Below are positions 37,628 to 46,597 of a DNA stretch of 64,000 nucleotides, one piece after another (the first letter of the stretch is position 1; each line of letters begins with the position of its first letter). The notes beneath the pieces are model-generated. The model saw only the letters and a list, made by a program, of their open reading frames with translations, was not told where the DNA came from and did no database searches. The position numbers and the translations under genes are program-made. This DNA comes from Sphingomonas crocodyli (GTDB lineage Bacteria; Pseudomonadota; Alphaproteobacteria; Sphingomonadales; Sphingomonadaceae), in NCBI RefSeq assembly GCF_004005865.1, contig NZ_SACN01000005.1, positions 1 through 64,000 of the forward strand. The letters run 5' to 3'.

Positions 37628-38908
37628 ATGTTTCGTGTTGCTTTCCGAAATAGCGCATCGCCCGCGACGTCCCCCACAAATGCGTGGGCCGAGCGCCGCA
37701 AGCGCCAGATGCGCACCACCCGCCTTATCGCCGCCCTGCCCGTCGTCGCGCTGGTCGCGGTACTGCGCGGCAACGCCCCCGCGCAGGCCGAGGCTCGCCC
37801 CTCCCCCGACGCGATCGAGATGGCGCAGCCTGCGGCCGTCGAAGGCCGCTGGTCGGTGAGCGACGCGAAGGATCTGCTCAAGGCGATCGAGGCGTCGGCC
37901 GCCGAGGGGCTCGACCCCGCCGACTATTCGGTCGACGCGCTGCGCAGCGCGATCGCGACCGGGCAGAAGGGCGACGCGCTCGATCAGCTCGCCAATGGCG
38001 CCGCCATCCGCCTCGCGCACGATTATGCCGACGGGCGGATCGACGACAAGGCGGCGTTCGATTGGCATATCGCGCCGCAAATGGACCTGAACGCGCTGAC
38101 GATCGGGCTCAACGAAGCGCTCGAAAAGGGCAAGGTCGACAAGTGGCTCAAGGAGCTGCTGCCCGATAACCACCAATATCGCGCGCTCAAGGCCGCTTAT
38201 GCCGAGACCGATCCGGCCGACAGCGCGACGCGCGCGCAGCTGGCCGCGAACATGGAACGCTGGCGCTGGATGCCGCGCGACCTGGGCGATCGCTATATCT
38301 ACGTCAACGTACCGACCTATCAGCTCCAGGTGATGGAGGATGGGCGCGAGGCGGCGACCTATAATGTCGTGGTCGGCGCACCCAAGACGCCGACGCCGCA
38401 GCTGCTGCTCCACGCGTCGTCGGTTGTTGCCAATCCCAGCTGGACGGTGCCGCAGAGCATCATCGACAAGGGCGAGATCGGCCGCGGCGTCGCCGCCTAT
38501 CGCCGCCCCGACGGCAGCATCGGCTATCGCCAGCCGCCCGGCCCGCGCAACGCGCTGGGCCAGATCAAGATCGACATGCCCAATCCTTATGCGATCTACC
38601 TGCACGACACGCCGACCAAATCCGCGTTCGAGCGCGACAAGCGCGCGCTGAGCCACGGCTGTATCCGCGTGCAGAATATCAGCGAACTGGCGTCATCGCT
38701 GGAAGGCGGTACCGGCCAGCTCGACGAGGCGCTGGCACAGCCCAAGACCAAGGTGCTGCAGCTGCAGAAGTCGATGCCGGTCTATATCGTCTATTTCACC
38801 GCGCAGGCCGATGCGAGCGGCACGATCCGCTATCTCGACGACCCTTATGGTCGCGACACGAAGCTCAGCGCGCGGCTCAACCCGCACATGCAGATGGCGT
38901 CGAATTGA
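37628..38908 (+). CDS. L,D-transpeptidase, YcbB (LdtD)-like
   Basis: 426-residue envelope enzyme that would form 3-3 peptidoglycan cross-links or attach proteins. After an Arg-rich N terminus and one hydrophobic signal/anchor (about 32-46), there is a family N-terminal scaffold, then the YkuD domain (about 222-385). The active site has His326 and 'SHGCIRVQN' with His343 and nucleophile Cys345. AGGAGG six bases before 37628 fixes the start, although an internal ATG at 37709 would give a more standard signal peptide. Next come another LDT-like gene and a D-Ala carboxypeptidase. Confidence 0.92.
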   Translation: MFRVAFRNSASPATSPTNAWAERRKRQMRTTRLIAALPVVALVAVLRGNAPAQAEARPSPDAIEMAQPAAVEGRWSVSDAKDLLKAIEASAAEGLDPADYSVDALRSAIATGQKGDALDQLANGAAIRLAHDYADGRIDDKAAFDWHIAPQMDLNALTIGLNEALEKGKVDKWLKELLPDNHQYRALKAAYAETDPADSATRAQLAANMERWRWMPRDLGDRYIYVNVPTYQLQVMEDGREAATYNVVVGAPKTPTPQLLLHASSVVANPSWTVPQSIIDKGEIGRGVAAYRRPDGSIGYRQPPGPRNALGQIKIDMPNPYAIYLHDTPTKSAFERDKRALSHGCIRVQNISELASSLEGGTGQLDEALAQPKTKVLQLQKSMPVYIVYFTAQADASGTIRYLDDPYGRDTKLSARLNPHMQMASN

Positions 38909-38916
38909 CCCGGTAT

Positions 38917-38950
38917 CCCGCCCTTCCCTCTTAATTGACGGAAGGGCGGG
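38917..38950. other. Stem-loop after the L,D-transpeptidase gene
   Basis: An 11-bp perfect stem CCCGCCCTTCC (38917-38927) with its complement (38940-38950) and a 12-base loop. No T-tract follows on either strand, so it may stabilise the mRNA end rather than terminate. Confidence 0.5.
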
Positions 38951-39036
38951 AAATTCGACCAAAGCCTAAAAGCGCCGACGAACCGTGTGATGTTTGAGGC
39001 GAAAGCCCCGAAATCCGGGGAACAAACGTCCACTCG

Positions 39037-39066
39037 TTGATCGAAATCGTTAACCATCCCTGATAA
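39037..39066 (+). promoter_or_regulatory. Candidate promoter for the Tat-exported LDT-like gene
   Basis: TTGATC (39037-39042), an 18-base spacer and TGATAA (39061-39066), 33 bases before the GTG start. Confidence 0.4.
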
Positions 39067-39098
39067 AACGTCTTCATTAGTAAGCGTAATCAGAGCGG

Positions 39099-39755
39099 GT
39101 GGGTTTCTTGACCGATTTGATCGACACGCCGGTTAGCCGGCGCGGACTGCTGAGTGCTGGCATGAGCGCCGGGCTCGTCGGGGGAATGGCGATGATGGGG
39201 ACGGGCGAAGCCGTCGCCGGCATCATCGGCAGGCCGACGCTGCGCCCCGAAGTGCGCACCCGGGCGCTGGCCGCGATGAGCCGCCACATCGGCAAGATCA
39301 AGTGCCGCGACGTTATCGGCATCTGCGATTTCGACGAAGCATCGTCGACCCCGCGCTTCCACCTCCTCGACGTCACGTCCGGCAAGCTCGAAAGCCTGCT
39401 GGTCGCGCATGGCCGCGGATCGGACCCGGCGCACACCGGCTGGCTCAAGCAATTTTCGAATGCACCGGGATCGGCCGCCTCGTCGCAGGGCGCCTTCGTC
39501 ACCGCGGAAGAATATTCGGGCAATCACGGCCGTTCGCGCCGGATCGACGGCCTCGATCCGACCAACAGCAACGCTCGCGCCCGCGCCGTCGTGATCCACG
39601 GCGCCTGGTATGCCGAAAAGCAGATGATCGCGCAGCACGGCAAACTGGGCCGTTCGGAAGGCTGCTTCGCCTTCGGCGCTAGCGACCTCAGCTATGTCAT
39701 GCAGCGCCTTGGCCCCGGCCGGCTGATCTATGCCGACAAGGTCGACCGTGCCTGA
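39099..39755 (+). CDS. Tat-exported murein L,D-transpeptidase catalytic-domain protein
   Basis: 218 residues. The N terminus has a twin-arginine motif ('VSRRGLLSAGMSAGLVGGMA', 12-31), so export of the folded protein is likely. The rest matches the murein L,D-transpeptidase catalytic-domain family of short YkuD relatives: 'VIHGAWYAE' carries a His and 'LGRSEGCFAF' carries the putative nucleophile Cys. The start is GTG at 39099; a TTG at 39108 is an alternative and the Shine-Dalgarno is weak for both. The adjoining genes also act on peptide stems. Confidence 0.75.
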   Translation: MGFLTDLIDTPVSRRGLLSAGMSAGLVGGMAMMGTGEAVAGIIGRPTLRPEVRTRALAAMSRHIGKIKCRDVIGICDFDEASSTPRFHLLDVTSGKLESLLVAHGRGSDPAHTGWLKQFSNAPGSAASSQGAFVTAEEYSGNHGRSRRIDGLDPTNSNARARAVVIHGAWYAEKQMIAQHGKLGRSEGCFAFGASDLSYVMQRLGPGRLIYADKVDRA

Positions 39756-39857
39756 AATGAGTCCAGCCGTTTGATCCGGGGCAAGACAGCGGCTGTTGCG
39801 CGTGCAGAAAAGCGCGTAGATTCAATCGCATCTGGTCGATAACAAAGGGGACTGGAT

Positions 39858-40829
39858 GTGGCGAACCGGCTCACGACATCCTGCGCACTGGCCCTGACTT
39901 TCGCGGCCGCGCTGCTTCCGACGACATTCGCCGTGGTGGCGACACCCGCCGGCGCGGCAAGCCCGCTCGGCCCCGCGCGCTTCGCGACGGTGCTGATGGA
40001 CGCCGACAGCGGTGAGGTTCTTTACGAAGAACAGCCGACCGCGATCCGCCACCCCGCATCGATCACCAAGGTGATGACGCTCTATCTCGCGTTCAACGCG
40101 CTCGACGCGGGCACGCTGAAAATGGACGATCGCGTTCCGATTTCGTGGCACGCCGCCAGCCAGGCGCCGTCGAAGCTCGGCCTGCGCGCCGGCCAGACGA
40201 TCAGCGTTTCGGACGCGATCGGCGTGGTCGCGGTCAAATCCGCCAACGATATCGCCGTCGCGCTGGCCGAAAAGATCGGCGGCAGCGAGAGCAATTTCGC
40301 GCGGATGATGAACCAGCAGGCGCGCGCTCTGGGCATGCGCCAAACCAATTTCGTGAACGCCAGCGGCCTGCCCGATCCGGCGCATTTCACATCGGCGCGC
40401 GACATCGCGACGCTTTCGGCCGCGCTGCTGCGCAACCACCGCCAATATTACGGCAATTTCAGCGCGCTCAGCTACAGCTACGGCAAGCTGCGCATGGCGA
40501 ACCACAACCATCTGCTCGGCAATTATGTCGGGCTGGACGGGATCAAGACGGGCTTCACCGTCGACAGCGGCTTCACGCTGACGGCTTCGGCCGAACGCGG
40601 CGGGCACCGGCTGATCGCGGTGGTGCTGGGTGCGCCGACCGGCTGGTCGCGCGATCGCGACATCACCCGCCTGCTCGACAGCGGGTTCACCGCGCTACAG
40701 ATCCGCGCGCAGGGCGGACAGCCCGACATGACCGCCCTGCTCGCCTCGTCGGGCTTCGCGCTCAACCGGTCCGAACGGCCGATCCCGGCGATGATGCTCA
40801 ATCCCGTCCAGCAGGGCGATGCGGATTAA
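39858..40829 (+). CDS. D-alanyl-D-alanine carboxypeptidase (PBP5/6-like)
   Basis: 323-residue penicillin-binding protein with a signal peptide (about 1-33). Active-site motifs are Ser68-I-T-Lys71 (HPASITKV), Ser128-Ala-Asn130 and Lys230-Thr-Gly232. It trims the terminal D-Ala of pentapeptides, which limits 4-3 cross-linking and supplies tetrapeptide donors for L,D-transpeptidases. The start is GTG at 39858 with AAAGGGG seven bases upstream. A short C-terminal region replaces the usual beta-rich domain and amphipathic anchor, so it may be periplasmic rather than membrane-bound. Confidence 0.93.
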   Translation: MANRLTTSCALALTFAAALLPTTFAVVATPAGAASPLGPARFATVLMDADSGEVLYEEQPTAIRHPASITKVMTLYLAFNALDAGTLKMDDRVPISWHAASQAPSKLGLRAGQTISVSDAIGVVAVKSANDIAVALAEKIGGSESNFARMMNQQARALGMRQTNFVNASGLPDPAHFTSARDIATLSAALLRNHRQYYGNFSALSYSYGKLRMANHNHLLGNYVGLDGIKTGFTVDSGFTLTASAERGGHRLIAVVLGAPTGWSRDRDITRLLDSGFTALQIRAQGGQPDMTALLASSGFALNRSERPIPAMMLNPVQQGDAD

Positions 40830-40912
40830 CGCCACCTGACAACCGCGTTCAGCGCGGATTCGAGCGACTCACGCCATTCTCCACCCTGCCCGAGTCACCG
40901 GGTGGAGAAAGG

Positions 40913-41197
40913 ATGTTCGACATGAAGATCGCTCATATGCTCACCGCCGTCGGCATCGCCATCGCGTCGCTCGGCGTCACCGCGACCCCGGCCCAGGCGC
41001 ATGACGGCTGGCACGATGTTCGCCACGATCGCGACTGGCGCGATAATCGCCGCTGGGACAATCGCCGCGACTGGCGCAACGACCGCCGCTGGCATGACAA
41101 TCGCCGCTGGCGCGACGGCCGTGGCTGGTACGGCAACCACCGCAACCGCTGCTGGACCGAATGGCGCCGTGGCCATCGCGTCCGCGTCTGCCGCTAA
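40913..41197 (+). CDS. Small secreted Arg/Asp/Trp-rich repeat protein
   Basis: 94 residues. A signal peptide ends at 'TPAQA' (about 28), then comes a low-complexity region made of WRDNRRW-like units (RDWRDNRRW, DNRRDWRNDRRW, HDNRRWRDGRGW), and a C-terminal 'CWTEWRRGHRVRVC' with two Cys. GGAGAAAGG precedes the ATG at 40913; an ATG at 40922 is an alternative. This type is frequent in sphingomonads and I know no function. It is strongly basic in the mature part, so it could bind lipopolysaccharide or other anionic polymers. Confidence 0.7.
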   Translation: MFDMKIAHMLTAVGIAIASLGVTATPAQAHDGWHDVRHDRDWRDNRRWDNRRDWRNDRRWHDNRRWRDGRGWYGNHRNRCWTEWRRGHRVRVCR

Positions 41198-41206
41198 GCC
41201 ATAATT

Positions 41207-41296
41207 CGTCATCCCGGCGGAGGCCGGGATCTCAGGAGTTCTTTGCGACCAACTTCGCCCATATCTCCTGAGACCCCGGCCTCCGCCGGGGCGACG
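41207..41296. repeat. Inverted repeat with CCCGGCGGAGGCCGGG arms
   Basis: Left arm 'cgtcatcccggcggaggccg' with 'ggatctcaggag'; right arm 'ctcctgagaccccggcctcc' then 'gccggggcgacgg'. Stem of about 30 bp with a loop of about 25, between two co-directional genes. Confidence 0.85.
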
Positions 41297-41336
41297 GCTA
41301 TTTTCACGCGCATGGCCTTCGCTTAAACGCGCGGCC

Positions 41337-42296
41337 ATGCGCGTGCTTCTGACAGGATCGAGCGGCTGGCTGGGCCGCTATCTCGCCCCGCTGCTCCGAC
41401 AGGCGGGGCATGACTGTATCGGGCTGGATGTCGTCGCAGGCGTCGATACCGACATCGTCGGCACCGTCGTCGATCGCGCCTTGATCGACCGCATCTTCGC
41501 CGATCGCGGGATCGAGGCGGTCATTCACGGCGGCGCGCTGCACAAGCCCGATATCGCGCGCTATTCCGCGCAAGCCTTCATCGACACCAACGTCACCGGC
41601 ACGCTCAACCTGCTCGAAGCTGCAGCGCAGGCGGGGCATGATCGCTTCGTCTTCACGTCCACCACATCGCTGATGATCAGCCAGGCGATCCGCGACGAGG
41701 ATGGCGACCGCGCCGTATGGCTGACCGAGGAGACCGGCCCGCTCGCCCCGCGCAACATCTACGGCGTCACCAAGCTGGCGGCCGAAGGGCTGTGCCGGCT
41801 CTACAGCGCCGATCACGGCCTGAACGCGATCGTCCTGCGCACCGGGCGCTTCTTCCCCGAGGAGGACGATACGCATCGCGCGCTTTCCGGCGAGAATATG
41901 AAGGCGAACGAATTTCTGAACCGGCGCCTGACCGTGGAGGATGCCGCCGCCGCGCACCTCGCCGCGCTCGAACGCGCGCCGGAGGTCGGCCACGACATCT
42001 TCATCGTCTCGGCCGCGACGCCGTTCGGCCCGCATGAGGCGGCCGAGTTGAAGGCCGACGCGCCGACGGTGATCGCGCGCCACTTCCCCGATGCGACGGC
42101 GCTCTATGCGGCGCGCGACTGGTCGCTGCCGCGAAGCATCGGGCGCGTCTATGACGCCGGGCATATGGAGCGCCGGCTGGGCTATCGCTGCGCGACCGAT
42201 TTCGCCGCAGTGCTCGCGGCGATGCGCGACGGCACCGAAATGCCCTTCGCACACGACGCCGATTATGTGTCGCCGATGATCAGCCGAGCGAGTTGA
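41337..42296 (+). CDS. NAD-dependent epimerase/dehydratase family protein
   Basis: 319-residue extended SDR. The Rossmann motif is 'LLTGSSGWLGRYL' (4-16), and the catalytic YxxxK appears as YGVTK in 'PRNIYGVTKLAAEG'. Thr/Ser-rich 'FTSTTSLM' supplies the Ser/Thr. The C-terminal half should set substrate specificity, which may be a nucleotide sugar or another compound. No sugar genes are adjacent. Its 3' end overlaps by 17 bases the convergent small gene at 42280. Confidence 0.88.
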   Translation: MRVLLTGSSGWLGRYLAPLLRQAGHDCIGLDVVAGVDTDIVGTVVDRALIDRIFADRGIEAVIHGGALHKPDIARYSAQAFIDTNVTGTLNLLEAAAQAGHDRFVFTSTTSLMISQAIRDEDGDRAVWLTEETGPLAPRNIYGVTKLAAEGLCRLYSADHGLNAIVLRTGRFFPEEDDTHRALSGENMKANEFLNRRLTVEDAAAAHLAALERAPEVGHDIFIVSAATPFGPHEAAELKADAPTVIARHFPDATALYAARDWSLPRSIGRVYDAGHMERRLGYRCATDFAAVLAAMRDGTEMPFAHDADYVSPMISRAS

Positions 42297-42480
42297 GGAC
42301 AACCGCCTCGACGAGGCGCTCAGGCGTCGGAAGCAGCTTGCCCAGACCGGGCGCCGGTTCCTCCTCCTGAACCGCGACATCGTCATCGAGGGTCGCGCGG
42401 TGCCATTGCAGCAATGCGAAGCAACCGATCCAGAACAGCGAGGCGAGCAACAGCCCCGGCACCATCTTCCTGATACTCAA
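42280..42480 (-). CDS. Small single-span membrane protein, unknown family
   Basis: 66 residues with one N-terminal hydrophobic segment ('MVPGLLLASLFWIGCFALLQ', 6-25), then an acidic, proline-containing tail. AAGGAAG lies 5 bases before the ATG, which supports translation. It may be a signal-anchored periplasmic peptide. It is upstream of lpdA's 3' end and convergent with the epimerase gene. Confidence 0.6.
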   Translation of the reverse strand: MSIRKMVPGLLLASLFWIGCFALLQWHRATLDDDVAVQEEEPAPGLGKLLPTPERLVEAVVLNSLG

Positions 42481-42592
42481 AACGCTTCCTTAGACCCCGA
42501 GTGGAGCGACCCCATCGGAGAGGGCGACCAGCGGGCCGCCAAGACAATCGCGCTTCGCCGAACGCACGACGGCGTTCGACGAAGCGCATGGA

Positions 42593-43990
42593 TCAGATAT
42601 GCAGCGGGCGCCCATAGGCCGACAGCACCGCTTCATGCATCGTCTCGCTGATCGTCGGGTGCGGGAAGATCGTGCCCATCAGCTCGGCCTCGGTGGTCTC
42701 GAGCGTCTTGCCGATCACATAGCCCTGGATCAGTTCGGTCACTTCGGCGCCGACCATGTGCGCGCCCAGCAGCTCGCCGGTCTTGGCGTCGAACACCGTC
42801 TTGATGAAGCCTTCCGGCTCGCCCAGCGCGATCGCCTTGCCATTGCCGATGAAGGGGAATTTGCCGACCTTCAGCTCGTAGCCCGCTTCCTTGGCCTTCG
42901 CCTCGGTCAGGCCCACGCTGGCAATCTGCGGGTGGCAATAGGTGCAGCCCGGAATGTTGTTGCGATCCATCGCGTGGGGATGCTGGCCGGCCAGATGCTC
43001 GACCGCGATCACCGCCTCGTGCATCGCCTTGTGCGCCAGCCACGGGCCCGCGACCACGTCGCCGATCGCATAGATGCCCGGCACGTTGGTGCGGCCATAT
43101 TCGTCGGTCTTGATGTGGTAACGCTGATCGGGTTCGACGCCGACCGTCTCCAGCCCGATATTCTCGACATTCGGCACGATGCCGACCGCGACGATGACGT
43201 GGCTAAACTCTTCGGTCGTGACCTTGCCGTCGGGATCCTTGATCTCGGCCTTGATGCCCTTGGCAGTCTTTTCGATCTTCTGGACGCCGGTCTTGGTGCG
43301 GATCTTCATGCCCTGCTTGGTCAGCGCCTTGGTCATGAAGGCGCTCACTTCCTCATCCTCCACCGGCACGATCCGGTCGAGCATTTCAACGATGGTCACC
43401 TCGGCGCCCATATCGTTGTAGAAGCTGGCGAACTCGACCCCGATCGCGCCCGAACCGATGACGAGCAGCTTGGTCGGCATCTCCTTGGGCGTCATCGCGT
43501 GGCGATAGGTCCAGATCCTGTCGCCGTCCGCCTTGGCGAAGGGCAGTTCGCGGGCGCGGGCGCCGGTGGCGATGATGATGTTCTTCGCGCTGATCTCGGT
43601 CGTCGCGCCGTCCTTGGTCACCGCGATCTTGTCCTTGGCGACCAGCTTGCCGTCACCGAAATGGACTGTGATCTTGTGCTTCTTCATCAGGCCGGTAACG
43701 CCCTGATTGAGCTGTTTGGCGACGCCGCGCGAGCGCGCGATCACCTTCGCCAGATCGAAATCGGGCTTGCCCGCCGACAGGCCGAAGCTGTCGGCATGCT
43801 TCATATAATGATAGATTTCGGACGACCGCAGCAGCGCCTTGGTGGGGATGCAGCCCCAGTTGAGGCAGATGCCGCCGAGCAGTTCGCGCTCGACGATCGC
43901 GGTCTTGAGGCCAAGCTGCGCGGCGCGGATCGCGGCCACATAGCCGCCGGGGCCGGAGCCGAGAACGATCAGATCATAGCTGTCAGCCAC
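42593..43990 (-). CDS. lpdA: Dihydrolipoyl dehydrogenase (E3)
   Basis: 465-residue FAD enzyme that reoxidises dihydrolipoamide with NAD+. FAD-binding GSGPGG (11-16), the redox pair Cys42/Cys47 in 'GGICLNWGCIPTK', NAD-binding 'GSGAIGVEF', and the C-terminal His-Glu pair region 'HPHPTISETMHEA' are all present. The start is GTG at 43990, giving 'VADSYDLIVLGSG'. It lies four bases after the thioesterase stop and two genes from the PDH E2 gene, so this E3 probably serves the pyruvate dehydrogenase complex. Confidence 0.96.
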   Translation of the reverse strand: MADSYDLIVLGSGPGGYVAAIRAAQLGLKTAIVERELLGGICLNWGCIPTKALLRSSEIYHYMKHADSFGLSAGKPDFDLAKVIARSRGVAKQLNQGVTGLMKKHKITVHFGDGKLVAKDKIAVTKDGATTEISAKNIIIATGARARELPFAKADGDRIWTYRHAMTPKEMPTKLLVIGSGAIGVEFASFYNDMGAEVTIVEMLDRIVPVEDEEVSAFMTKALTKQGMKIRTKTGVQKIEKTAKGIKAEIKDPDGKVTTEEFSHVIVAVGIVPNVENIGLETVGVEPDQRYHIKTDEYGRTNVPGIYAIGDVVAGPWLAHKAMHEAVIAVEHLAGQHPHAMDRNNIPGCTYCHPQIASVGLTEAKAKEAGYELKVGKFPFIGNGKAIALGEPEGFIKTVFDAKTGELLGAHMVGAEVTELIQGYVIGKTLETTEAELMGTIFPHPTISETMHEAVLSAYGRPLHI

Positions 43991-43994
43991 TGGG

Positions 43995-44408
43995 TCAGAC
44001 TCCCTTGGGTGTATTCGATAGGTCTTGTTCGATGACGCGGGGCCGCCCGTCGTCACCGATCGCGACGAAAGTGAAGACGGCGTGGGTGACCTTGTCGGTC
44101 TCCTCGCCATTGCGGATGCGGCGCCAAGCGGCGACCTCGATCTTCATCGACGTGCGCCCGACATGGATCATATCGGCATAGACCGAAACGACCTCACCGA
44201 TCTTAACCGGCCGGTGAAAGGTCATCCCGTCGACTGCGATCGTGACCGCGCGTCCACGCGAATAGCGGGCCGCAACGACGCCGGCCGCCTGGTCCATCAG
44301 GCCAAGCAGCCAGCCGCCGAAGATATCGCCATACGCATTGGTATCCGCCGGCATCGCGACCACGCGGATCGCGGGTTCGCCGGTGGGTGGAAGCTCGCCG
44401 CCACTCAT
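43995..44408 (-). CDS. Acyl-CoA thioesterase, YciA-like hotdog
   Basis: 137 residues with the hotdog thioesterase signature 'MPADTNAYGDIFGGWLLGLM' and 'DQAAGVVAARYSRGRAVTIA'. The Asp in 'LMDQAAG' is the probable catalytic residue. It hydrolyses acyl-CoA, possibly surplus short or medium chains. Start ATG 44408: its ribosome-binding sequence (GGGAGAGGG) is the edge of the adjacent inverted repeat. It lies between the genes of PDH E2 and E3. Confidence 0.9.
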   Translation of the reverse strand: MSGGELPPTGEPAIRVVAMPADTNAYGDIFGGWLLGLMDQAAGVVAARYSRGRAVTIAVDGMTFHRPVKIGEVVSVYADMIHVGRTSMKIEVAAWRRIRNGEETDKVTHAVFTFVAIGDDGRPRVIEQDLSNTPKGV

Positions 44409-44570
44409 AATCCCTCTCCCTGCAGGGGAGAGGGAGGGAGCCGCGTAGCGGCGGAAGGGTGAGGGCACGAGGAGACTTGGCGAAGCGCGAGAGCGGAACG
44501 TGCCCTCACCGCTCCCACCGCTACGCGGCGGGCCCCTCCCCTCTCCCCTGCAGGGAGAGGGTGTGCGATC
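44409..44570. repeat. Long inverted repeat between the thioesterase and pdhC genes
   Basis: 'ccctctccctgcaggggag' at the left mirrors 'ctcccctgcagggagaggg' at the right. Internal pairs 'gccgcgtagcggcgg'/'ccgctacgcggcggg' and 'gtgagggcac'/'gtgccctcac' give a stem of about 60 bp in all. It includes the thioesterase Shine-Dalgarno and reaches the pdhC stop. Confidence 0.85.
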
Positions 44571-45873
44571 ACGCCAGCATCCCCAGCGGGTTTTCGACGA
44601 GGCGCTTGAACGCGGCCATCAACTCGGCACCGACAGCACCGTCGATCGCGCGGTGATCGAAGCTGCCGGTCACCGTCATGATCGTCGCCACGGTCAGTTC
44701 GTCGCCCACGACATGCGGACGCTTCTCGCCCGAACCGACAGCCATGATCATCGCCTGCGGCGGGTTGATCACCGCGGTGAAGTGCTTGATGCCGAACATG
44801 CCCATGTTCGAGATCGAGGCGGTGCCGCCCTGATATTCGTTCGGGGCAAGCTTGCCGTCCTTCGCGCGGGCGGCGAGATCCTTCGCCTCGGTCGCGATCG
44901 CCGACAGGCTCTTGGTGTCGGCGCCGGTGACGATCGGGGTGATCAGGCCACCCGGGATCGCGACCGCGATCGAGATGTCGGCGCGCTTATATTTGATCAG
45001 CGTGTCGCCCGCGAAGCTGACGTTGCAGTCGGGCACTTCCATCAGCGCGATCGCCAGCGCCTTGATCAGCATGTCGTTGACCGACAGCTTCACGCCGCGC
45101 GATTCGAGCGATTTGTTGAGTTCGCCGCGCAGCTTGAGCAGCGGATCGAGGACGATATCGACCGTCAGGTAGATATGTGGGCTCTGCTGCATCGATTCGG
45201 TCAGGCGGCGCGCGATCGTCTTGCGCATGCCCGACAGCTTGATCTCTTCGTGCGGGATATCCGGATTGCCGGCGCCCGATGCGGCCGGAGCCGGAGCAGA
45301 CTTGGCGGCAGGAGCCGCAACAGCCTCGGCGGCCTTAGGCGCTTCGGCGGGCTTGGCGACGCCCTTAGGCGCGCCGTCGAGATCGGCCTTCACGATGCGG
45401 CCGTTCGGGCCGGAGCCGCTGACCTGCGCGAGATCGATCCCGGCATCGGCTGCGAGGCGGCGGGCGAGCGGGCTGGCCTTCACGCGATCGCCAGAAGAAG
45501 CGGCGGGCGCCGGAGCCGGCTTGGCTTCGGCCTTGGGTTCCTCAGCCTTCGGCGCTTCCGCCTTGGGAGCCTCTTCCTTCGGAGCCTCTTCCTTCTTCGG
45601 CTCGGCCTTGGGTGCTGGGGCATCGCCCTCATCCTCACCCTTGATGATCGCGATCACCGCACCGACCTTCACGCCCTCGGTGCCTTCGGCGACGACGATC
45701 TGGGCGACCGTACCTTCATCGACGGCCTCGAACTCCATCGTGGCCTTGTCGGTCTCGATTTCGGCCAGGAGGTCGCCCGACTTGACGACGTCCCCCTCCT
45801 TCACGAGCCATTTGGACAGGGTGCCTTCCTCCATCGTGGGGGAAAGCGCGGGCATTTTCAGTTCGATCGGCAT
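44569..45873 (-). CDS. pdhC: Pyruvate dehydrogenase complex E2 (dihydrolipoyl acetyltransferase)
   Basis: 434 residues. The lipoyl domain has the modified Lys43 in '[10 protein letters not shown]'. An Ala/Pro/Glu/Lys-rich flexible linker (about 82-130) contains '[15 protein letters not shown]' repeats. The peripheral-subunit-binding domain starts '[20 protein letters not shown]', a second Ala/Pro linker follows, and the catalytic domain ends with the HxxxDG motif '[13 protein letters not shown]'. '[20 protein letters not shown]' marks it as the pyruvate rather than the 2-oxoglutarate type. E1 genes are not adjacent. Confidence 0.95.
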   Translation of the reverse strand: MPIELKMPALSPTMEEGTLSKWLVKEGDVVKSGDLLAEIETDKATMEFEAVDEGTVAQIVVAEGTEGVKVGAVIAIIKGEDEGDAPAPKAEPKKEEAPKEEAPKAEAPKAEEPKAEAKPAPAPAASSGDRVKASPLARRLAADAGIDLAQVSGSGPNGRIVKADLDGAPKGVAKPAEAPKAAEAVAAPAAKSAPAPAASGAGNPDIPHEEIKLSGMRKTIARRLTESMQQSPHIYLTVDIVLDPLLKLRGELNKSLESRGVKLSVNDMLIKALAIALMEVPDCNVSFAGDTLIKYKRADISIAVAIPGGLITPIVTGADTKSLSAIATEAKDLAARAKDGKLAPNEYQGGTASISNMGMFGIKHFTAVINPPQAMIMAVGSGEKRPHVVGDELTVATIMTVTGSFDHRAIDGAVGAELMAAFKRLVENPLGMLA

Positions 45874-46014
45874 GAATGGACCTCGGCGTAGGGGACGCTC
45901 AGGAATGCGGGCTTCATTTCCGTGCTGGCCCACGGAAGGTCAAGTGCTCGACTTGCACATCCGTCATGTTTGCGCCAGCCTTGATGCGAAAATTCGCGAG
46001 AGGGCAGCGGGGCA

Positions 46015-46470
46015 ATGCGGACATATCTGGTCGTCATCGACGACAGCGACGAGGCGCGCGTAGCCTTGCGATTCGCCGCGCGACGCGCCGCCAAGACGGC
46101 GGGTGCGGTGGAGATTCTTGCGCTCGTCGACCAGCCCGAATTCGTTCAGTGGGGTGCCGTCCAGCAGGCGATGGAGGAGGAAGCGCGGCTTCGCGCCGAG
46201 GCTCTGGTCGCGCAGGCGGCAGGCGCGCTGATCGAGGAAACCGGCCTGCGCCCGTCGATCACGGTGCGGCAGGGCGACGGGGTCGCGGTGGTCCGCGCGC
46301 TGCTGGAGGAACGGCCCGGCGTAGCAGCTCTGGTGCTGGGCGCGGCGGCTTCCGGATCGCCCGGCAAGCTGATCGCCCATTTTGCGGGCGCCGATGCGGG
46401 CAAGCTCCCCTGCCCCTTGATGATCATTCCGGGCTCGCTATCCGACGAAGCCCTCGACCACCTCAGCTGA
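46015..46470 (+). CDS. Universal stress protein family protein
   Basis: 151 residues with the USP alpha/beta fold: 'YLVVIDDSDEARVALRFAAR' at the N terminus and a C-terminal 'LVLGAAASGSPGKLIAHFAG', a variant of the ATP-binding G-x2-G-x9-G-(S/T) motif. It may bind ATP. It is divergent from pdhC, 141 bases away. Confidence 0.85.
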   Translation: MRTYLVVIDDSDEARVALRFAARRAAKTAGAVEILALVDQPEFVQWGAVQQAMEEEARLRAEALVAQAAGALIEETGLRPSITVRQGDGVAVVRALLEERPGVAALVLGAAASGSPGKLIAHFAGADAGKLPCPLMIIPGSLSDEALDHLS

Positions 46471-46483
46471 GGTTTCCCCATCG

Positions 46484-46560
46484 CCGTTCGTGTCGAGCGA
46501 CGTCGAGACACGTTGGCTGGGCGTGCGTGAACGTGTCTCGACTTCGCTCGACACGAACGG
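46484..46560. repeat. Inverted repeat TTCGTGTCGAGCGA...
   Basis: 'ccgttcgtgtcgagcgacgt' with 'cgagacacgtt' is mirrored by 'aacgtgtctcgacttcgctc' and 'gacacgaacgg', with one central mismatch. It lies directly upstream of the M28 peptidase. Confidence 0.8.
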
Positions 46561-46597
46561 CAGTTTGGTGTCGCCCCTTTCATCGATGAGTTTCCAC

